Origin: Planctomycetaceae bacterium
Lineage (GTDB): Bacteria; Planctomycetota; Planctomycetia; Planctomycetales; Planctomycetaceae
Assembly: GCA_003503535.1 (NCBI GenBank)
Contig: DOCI01000089.1
Location: 3,742-15,521, forward strand
DNA length: 11,780 nt
Reading direction: 5' to 3'
The notes beneath the pieces were generated by a model. It was not told the DNA's origin, searched no databases, and saw only the letters and a list, made by a program, of their open reading frames with translations. Every line of letters starts with the position of its first letter. The first letter of the stretch is position 1. Both the position numbers and the translations under genes were made by a program. Below are positions 7,999-11,780 of the stretch, piece by piece.

Positions 7999-8109
7999 CT
8001 ACATGCGTTTTGCCATCGCATGTGGTGAGCTGAATCTCTCTGCAATCTCACCACTCTCAGGTGGAGCTCTGGCTTTAGCTGGATTTGCTTGCTGAATGAT
8101 TTCTATCAT
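7999..8109 (-). CDS. possible 36-residue small protein
   Basis: ATG at 8109 opens a frame of 36 codons ending in TAG at 7999-8001. It reads MIEIIQQANP, then AKARAPPESGEIAERFSS, and ends PHAMAKRM. The start is preceded by GAGGAG eight bases away, one of the best Shine-Dalgarno sequences in the window, which is the main argument for it. The product has no recognisable domain. A 7-bp inverted repeat, ACATGCG/CGCATGT (8001-8023), covers its last codons. It points the same way as the excisionase-like gene about 270 bases downstream. It could equally be chance. Confidence 0.4.
   Translation of the reverse strand: MIEIIQQANPAKARAPPESGEIAERFSSPHAMAKRM
8001..8023. repeat. 7-bp perfect inverted repeat
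   Basis: ACATGCG (8001-8007) and CGCATGT (8017-8023) flank a nine-base loop. No T-run follows in either direction, so it is not an obvious terminator. It may be a protein-binding site or the closing structure of the small ORF at 7999-8109. Confidence 0.4.
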
Positions 8110-8478
8110 TTCACGTTTCTCCTCATTTTGATTGCATGCCAAGCCGACCTATTCGACTTGCACGGGGAGAAGCGGGAGCCAAGCGGCAAAAGAGTCAGGG
8201 ATTGGCAGAAAAATACTTTGGTCCATGATTGGCCCTATTTCCTGCCGACACCCGCTTGACTCATGACGTGAGTTTGAAATGCTTTGCGATTTTGAAATCA
8301 AAATGAAAAATAAAAAGTTTATGTTTTCCCTAAGTCGTTTATTAGCAATACCATGCGGCGCAGGTTTGTGTCGTTAAGTGTGAGTGCTCTTGGTGAATCT
8401 GACACTGTCATCTCATGCTAATGGGACCAGTGAGGCCAATGGGAACTCGCTTCAACTCAGTCATTTCGGGAGGCATCT

Positions 8479-8700
8479 ATGAGTAAACAAAACAGTGACA
8501 AAAAGTTGCTCAAGTTTTATTTGAAACCGGAACAACACGATTTGATTCGTCTGGCTAGTGCGATTCATCGCACAACCATGGCGCAGTTTTCGAGGAAGGC
8601 TGTCATAGCAGCAGCGGAGCAAGCGAACGCATCGTTTTACCGTTCACGATCTCAGACGGAAATAACTAGCAACGAGTCCGTTCCTAAACAAAAACAATAG
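8479..8700 (+). CDS. ribbon-helix-helix DNA-binding protein
   Basis: This 73-residue protein starts at ATG 8479 after a strong GGGAGG (8468-8473). It has a short beta strand LLKFYL (10-15), then LKPEQHDLIRLASAIHRT and TMAQFSRKAVIAAAEQA as two helices, and a polar tail. This is the layout of the ribbon-helix-helix (Arc/DUF1778-like) fold, which binds DNA as a dimer through its strands. Such proteins act as antitoxins, plasmid copy-number or partition regulators, or mobilisation accessory factors. The next gene does not resemble a known toxin partner such as a GNAT acetyltransferase. As first gene of the rightward cassette it may regulate that cassette, possibly at the inverted repeats upstream. 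Confidence 0.7.
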   Translation: MSKQNSDKKLLKFYLKPEQHDLIRLASAIHRTTMAQFSRKAVIAAAEQANASFYRSRSQTEITSNESVPKQKQ

Positions 8701-8745
8701 ATTTCAAATCCACTTTTTAGTTCAGAAATGAAGGACGTGTCGAAC

Positions 8746-9348
8746 ATGATGAGCCCGCAAGATCACAAGGCCCTTTCTCAAGAACGAATCAAACTGGCGA
8801 TTGAAACGGATGCGACGAAGAAGATTCTGCAATCCGTTGCCAGACTTGATCTGTTTGAACATTACTGCTGGTCCAACGACGAACAGTATCCTACTGAACG
8901 CTGGATTCGCTTGGGGCATATTTTCCAGCACGAAGACATGAGTCCGTATCCCATGTATTTGCAGTTTTGTTATCGACAGTATTGTAAACCCGAAAATGAC
9001 GTGGAAAAACTCCTGCCGCAGATTTCAGCGACTCATCTCGGCAGCATTATCAATCATTTCCAACTGACCGGGTCTGTAAGCGATCGTCCGCTTGGAGTGG
9101 TAATCCCTTGGCAAGAAGAACTCGCAGTCATTCACAACCGGCCTGCAATAACTGCTCAACCACCGATCGACCACTTTGAGTTTGCAACCGATCAATCGCT
9201 TGCTTTGCATTGGTTTGAGCCATTCATCAAAGAGTTGGCAGAACAATGTCGCTGCGAGATTGCTGAGGAGCAGGCGATCATTGACTTGGAAGAAGGTGAA
9301 TGGAGCATGAGGGACTGGAATGATTATCCCAATCCCGTGTTTGTGTGA
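8746..9348 (+). CDS. hypothetical protein with acidic C-terminus
   Basis: I do not recognise this protein. From ATG 8746 it has 200 residues; ATG 8728 (206 residues) and ATG 8749 are in frame. ATG 8746 is preferred because AAGGA sits about ten bases upstream, inside the longer frame. The N-terminal part is helical and charged (HKALSQERIKLAIETDATKK). The middle is rich in aromatic residues and cysteine (FEHYCWSNDEQYPTERWIRL and MYLQFCYRQYCK). The C-terminal part is acidic (CEIAEEQAIIDLEEGEW) and ends PNPVFV. No signal peptide or membrane segment is seen. It lies 45 bases after the ribbon-helix-helix gene and is probably co-transcribed with it. A 13-bp hairpin follows, so it may end the transcription unit. 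Confidence 0.72.
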   Translation: MMSPQDHKALSQERIKLAIETDATKKILQSVARLDLFEHYCWSNDEQYPTERWIRLGHIFQHEDMSPYPMYLQFCYRQYCKPENDVEKLLPQISATHLGSIINHFQLTGSVSDRPLGVVIPWQEELAVIHNRPAITAQPPIDHFEFATDQSLALHWFEPFIKELAEQCRCEIAEEQAIIDLEEGEWSMRDWNDYPNPVFV

Positions 9349-9378
9349 AACCATCTTCGGTCTGTTATGAAAATAAAG

Positions 9379-9411
9379 TGATCCGCAACTGTTGGTGTCA
9401 GTTGCGGATCA
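9379..9411 (+). repeat. 13-bp perfect inverted repeat (hairpin) between two cassette genes
   Basis: TGATCCGCAACTG (9379-9391) and CAGTTGCGGATCA (9399-9411) pair without mismatch around TTGGTGT. The sequence after it (ATCATTCACTG) has no T-run, so it is not a standard intrinsic terminator. It lies 30 bases upstream of the start of the tandem winged-helix gene. It could be an operator, an attenuating RNA hairpin, a 3'-end stabiliser of the preceding message or an origin-type hairpin. Confidence 0.65.
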
Positions 9412-9441
9412 ATCATTCACTGTCAGCTAAGGAGACAGAAA

Positions 9442-10563
9442 ATGCAAGATAGTAGTTTAGTAAGCGATGACTCTGAATGTCATAGCAAACCTCCTAAGAA
9501 GAGTATAACTCGTCGCTCTTCATTCAATGTTATTTATCAATACTTTCAACACGCAAGTAAAGCGGGAAAAAAAGCGAAGAAAAATCGAGTAAACCGAGGC
9601 CTGAAGCCCCGAAAATCATACATGGCTTCTCTGGACATTGAAACCAGATTCGGTAGCCCCGACAGCAAAACGATCTGGTATCAGAATCGAAATAAGTCAC
9701 TACTAAAAATGGGTGTCAAAGATGCTTGGGAAGGTAGCCAAGCTGATGCAACTCTCAAAACATTGCCAAGTTATCTCTGGATGCCAGCTTGGGTTTCCCA
9801 GGTTGCTGGACACCCGACGCGAGCACGCATCCTATGCTGGTTGCTTGATCGCTTCGACAACATTGACGCGAATAACAAGCAATGTCGTGCCTACAACACA
9901 GATGAATCAGGTGATCGTTGGTGGCGAACTTCTTTCAATAAGATCGCCAATGCGATTATCCTAAACGGAAAAGTCGATAGTTCATTGCAAACTCTCGTTA
10001 AACAGGGTTTGATCGAAACGAATACAGATGGCAGACCTGGAACGCTTATCCGGCCTCTCGGCAAACCGCTCATTTATGCTTATCAAAAAATCTCACATGA
10101 CGACTCAGCTCTCTCTGAACTGAAACTTGCTGATGACGATCTGCAATGGCACGAGTCGATCACCAAATGCAAAATCTGGGGGAATGTTGAGCAAGGTGTT
10201 CGCGTTTACGATGCGATCATGGTGATCTGTGATCGGCATCCTGGTCAAGCAGCATTGTTGTCCAACATTCTCTACTGGCATTCACAAGGACGATCCCGCA
10301 TTTCACGGCGAGGCTTTCTGTGGTGCTGCAAATCATTGAATGTTCTCGCTGAAGAAACAGGGTACAACCGAAAATCCTTGGCTGAATGGGCGAAGCAACT
10401 ACATCAGCGGGGTTTCATTGAATGTCGTTACTGGGTTTGGAATCGGAGGAGAGATAAAGGGCAGAAAACTCTGCACCTACGTCCCATTCCAAACACGATT
10501 CATAAGGCACTAGTTGATCATGAGTGGGACATTCAGTCCGCACTCTCTCATAAAACTCTTTAA
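9442..10563 (+). CDS. tandem winged-helix-like DNA-binding protein, possible replication initiator
   Basis: This 373-residue protein begins at ATG 9442 after AAGGAG. The first 60 residues are polar and very basic (SKAGKKAKKNRVNRGLKPRK). Two later segments look alike and each resembles a winged helix. The first is about 127-205, with ARILCWLLDRFD, then FNKIANAIIL and SLQTLVKQGLIET. The second is about 267-348, with AALLSNILYW, then LNVLAEETGYNRKSLAEWAK and LHQRGFIECRYWVW. Two winged helices in one chain is the design of Rep_3-type plasmid initiators, but I cannot confirm membership and no catalytic motif is seen. Other options are a transcription regulator or a primosome-like protein. It is followed after 17 bases by another cassette gene. 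The 23-bp tandem repeats further downstream would suit an iteron-binding protein. Confidence 0.7.
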   Translation: MQDSSLVSDDSECHSKPPKKSITRRSSFNVIYQYFQHASKAGKKAKKNRVNRGLKPRKSYMASLDIETRFGSPDSKTIWYQNRNKSLLKMGVKDAWEGSQADATLKTLPSYLWMPAWVSQVAGHPTRARILCWLLDRFDNIDANNKQCRAYNTDESGDRWWRTSFNKIANAIILNGKVDSSLQTLVKQGLIETNTDGRPGTLIRPLGKPLIYAYQKISHDDSALSELKLADDDLQWHESITKCKIWGNVEQGVRVYDAIMVICDRHPGQAALLSNILYWHSQGRSRISRRGFLWCCKSLNVLAEETGYNRKSLAEWAKQLHQRGFIECRYWVWNRRRDKGQKTLHLRPIPNTIHKALVDHEWDIQSALSHKTL

Positions 10564-10580
10564 CTGTAGGAACTTTGATC

Positions 10581-11438
10581 ATGCAAAGAAACAGGTATGA
10601 GGTCCCAATCAAGCTCGGCAAACCCAGTCGAGAGAAATCAGCAGCAGATCGGTCTTCATCGAAAAGTTCATGTCCCGAGATTATTGACGAATCATATCGC
10701 TTAAAAGCTGCCTACCGCTTTACCTATCGCTATTTTGAGACTGGTCAAACGGGAGAGTTGAGTACTTACGAACCAAGTGGTAAATATCGCGATGGTAAGG
10801 CGTGGGCGGAGATTATCGAGAAACTCCATGAACAAGGGATTGATGACTCTGTCGCGTATGTGCGAACTCTCTTCCATTCTAAACGACAGCAAATGGTTTT
10901 TCCTGACGGATTGGAAGGGACACCTTATGAAAAAGTAACCCCTTTGGGGACGGTCACGATGCCTGGACGGCGTGGGTTCAGGCCGATCAGTCCCTATCAG
11001 ATCGCCGCTCCAAGTACGGTTGGAAAGTTTAATGAATGGCTGAAAAACGGAGCCATTGAAGATCTGAAGAGTTTTCACAGGGAACGCTCTTACGCCCGGA
11101 CTGAAGTCATCGTTAAGTACAAGTTTAGTAGTGTAAGCATTTCAGAGGCTTGTCGGATGGTTATCTCAGACGAATGGAACTCTCTTTCGGCACTTTTCCG
11201 TTATTTGTTGGCATTGGACATGATCAAAGAACCTTCCCACTCGAAATCACAGAAGGTTCAGAACCGAACATTTAGGACGTTATGTCTTCGATTTGAGGAG
11301 AAAGCCTATCATCAGTTCTTGGGGATTCCAAGTATTCACCGGAAATACATTCCTGTTCCAGCAGGATTTGCGGAACGAGCAAATATTTTCTATGAATCAT
11401 TGGTATTCCGTACGAAATCCTGTTCCGATCGCCAATAG
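10581..11438 (+). CDS. hypothetical protein, second gene of the winged-helix unit
   Basis: I do not recognise this 285-residue protein. The ATG at 10581 is chosen over the in-frame TTG at 10575 because AGGA (10567-10570) is well spaced from it. The N-terminus is basic and low in complexity (KLGKPSREKSAADRSSSKSS), as in the gene before it. The middle has RFTYRYFETGQ and a glycine/proline-rich segment (TPLGTVTMPGRRGFRPISPY). The last third is helical with LSALFRYLLALDM and many basic and aromatic residues. There is no signal peptide or membrane segment. The 17-base gap suggests an operon with the tandem winged-helix gene. The charge pattern hints at nucleic-acid binding, but that is inference. 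Confidence 0.72.
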   Translation: MQRNRYEVPIKLGKPSREKSAADRSSSKSSCPEIIDESYRLKAAYRFTYRYFETGQTGELSTYEPSGKYRDGKAWAEIIEKLHEQGIDDSVAYVRTLFHSKRQQMVFPDGLEGTPYEKVTPLGTVTMPGRRGFRPISPYQIAAPSTVGKFNEWLKNGAIEDLKSFHRERSYARTEVIVKYKFSSVSISEACRMVISDEWNSLSALFRYLLALDMIKEPSHSKSQKVQNRTFRTLCLRFEEKAYHQFLGIPSIHRKYIPVPAGFAERANIFYESLVFRTKSCSDRQ

Positions 11439-11452
11439 GTAGAATCTGTATA

Positions 11453-11521
11453 CCCCATCCTTGGGCCACTAGTCACCCCATCTACGGACCACTAGCCACC
11501 CCATCCTTGGACCACCGCATA
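11453..11521. repeat. three tandem 23-bp direct repeats
   Basis: Copies start at 11453, 11476 and 11499 with an exact period of 23. Each begins CCCCATC, then CTTGG or TACGG, then a CCAC core. Copies one and two continue as CTAG, while copy three diverges over its last seven bases. The period is not a multiple of three and the stretch lies outside any supported gene. Iterons bound by the upstream winged-helix protein are one reading. Multiple terminal repeats of an IS21-type insertion sequence, whose ends can carry similar GGACCAC-type motifs, are the other. Confidence 0.7.
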
Positions 11522-11555
11522 CCTCTACAAATCTCAATCAAACAAAAAAGTGAGA

Positions 11556-11578
11556 GCCCCGCTTCGCGGGGCATTTTC
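11556..11578 (+). terminator. strong intrinsic terminator
   Basis: GCCCCGC (11556-11562) and GCGGGGC (11566-11572) form a seven-base-pair, very GC-rich stem around TTC, followed by ATTTTC. The preceding AACAAAAAAG gives a T-run on the other strand, so it may work in both directions. It probably ends the transcription unit of the two genes at 9442-11438. Confidence 0.8.
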
Positions 11579-11653
11579 TCATGTATATTAAGATTGAAGA
11601 AATCACCCTCATAAAATCAGGATGTCGTTCATTCAGTTTGGCGATCATAAGTC

Positions 11654-11780
11654 ATGATGTTCCTATCAATGCCCGATCAAGAGTTGCTTACAGTTGAGAG
11701 GACATTCTCATCTAAGAAACTCCTTCTCCTGTATCTCGCGATCTTAGAAGAGAATATTGTTTCAAAAACCACTTTTGAAA
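11654..11780 (+). CDS. possible start of a gene cut by the window edge
   Basis: A frame opens at ATG 11654 (also ATG 11657 and 11669) and stays open to the edge, 42 codons. It reads MMFLSMPDQELLTVERTFSS, then KKLLLLYLAILEEN and so on. No Shine-Dalgarno sequence is visible. An open frame of this length at an edge is weak evidence. The product is not recognised; the leucine-rich KKLLLLYLAIL could be a helix. Confidence 0.3.
   Translation, partial: MMFLSMPDQELLTVERTFSSKKLLLLYLAILEENIVSKTTFE

Larger units (their letters stand above)
7732..8478. other. intergenic control region between divergent gene sets
   Basis: About 750 bases separate the leftward excisionase/int unit from the rightward cassette. 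It holds the 14-bp palindrome, a composite inverted repeat (7849-7887), a 7-bp inverted repeat (8001-8023), a 16-base quasi-palindrome ATTTTGAAATCAAAAT (8289-8304) in an A+T-rich tract, and a 36-codon ORF on the - strand. Promoters for both directions must lie here, but no hexamer pair is convincing by eye. Confidence 0.6.
11439..11653. other. non-coding region with tandem repeats and a terminator
   Basis: No supported gene is seen. The region contains three tandem 23-bp repeats, an A+T-rich stretch ending in AACAAAAAAG, and a strong hairpin, all listed separately. A 38-codon frame from ATG 11581 lacks a ribosome binding site and was not accepted. Confidence 0.6.
5782..11780. mobile_element. 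integrative element at tRNA-Arg, left part (right end outside window)
   Basis: The region begins immediately after an intact tRNA-Arg and carries a tyrosine recombinase, an excisionase-like gene, a structured control region and a set of small DNA-binding and unrecognised genes, with no metabolic gene. This is the usual arrangement of genomic islands, prophage-like or plasmid-like integrative elements. No capsid, terminase, relaxase or conjugation gene is seen in the visible part, so the type (satellite, integrated plasmid or decayed island) cannot be set. The right boundary is not visible. Confidence 0.68.

Noticed and set aside
8136..8228. 30-codon + strand ORF (begins MPSRPIRLARGEAGAKRQ)
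   Set aside because: There is no ribosome binding site, and alternative frames in the same stretch are equally open, so coding cannot be argued.
11272..11469. 65-codon reverse ORF
   Set aside because: It is antisense to the 10581-11438 gene and begins in the tandem repeats; it appears to be a shadow frame.
11453..11521. CRISPR-like array
   Set aside because: The 23-bp units are directly abutting with no spacers, and no cas gene is nearby.
11581..11697. 38-codon ORF after the terminator
   Set aside because: The start codon lies within ten bases of the hairpin, with no Shine-Dalgarno and no recognisable product.
11439..11780. attR copy of the tRNA-Arg 3' end
   Set aside because: No match to the T-arm/acceptor sequence was found by eye at the right side of the window.

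Overview
The window looks like a planctomycete-type bacterial chromosome. This is inference from the gene types (two adjacent Gfo/Idh/MocA oxidoreductases, a secreted beta-lactamase-fold serine hydrolase) and from the frequent weak Shine-Dalgarno sequences; no marker gene proves it. It splits into two parts at a tRNA gene.

Positions 1-5707 are ordinary chromosome, all on the + strand. In order: the last codons of one Gfo/Idh/MocA-type oxidoreductase, a complete second one, an exported serine hydrolase, a translationally coupled pnuC-nadR pair (nicotinamide riboside uptake, then phosphorylation and adenylylation to NAD), and an enolase-superfamily enzyme of the mandelate racemase/muconate lactonizing group that resembles hydroxyproline-type dehydratases or epimerases. 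A promoter-like sequence precedes a tRNA-Arg(ACG) gene at 5708-5781.

From 5782 to the right edge the sequence reads as the left part of an integrated mobile element inserted at the 3' end of that tRNA. A large tyrosine recombinase on the - strand ends five bases from the tRNA, and a small excisionase-like winged-helix gene lies upstream of it. A control region of about 750 bases follows, with palindromes and a 36-codon small ORF. Then a + strand cassette carries a ribbon-helix-helix protein, an unrecognised acidic-tailed protein, a protein with two winged-helix-like segments (possibly replication-initiator-like) and a second unrecognised protein. After the cassette come three tandem 23-bp direct repeats, a strong terminator and the start of an ORF cut by the window edge. 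The other attachment site is not in the window, so the element's size is unknown.

The points most worth following are the helix-turn-helix-like insertion inside the recombinase catalytic domain; the hairpin that is both the end of the recombinase coding sequence and the apparent terminator of the tRNA; and the pairing of a tandem winged-helix protein with a 13-bp hairpin upstream and 23-bp tandem repeats downstream, which could be a plasmid-like replication or regulatory module.
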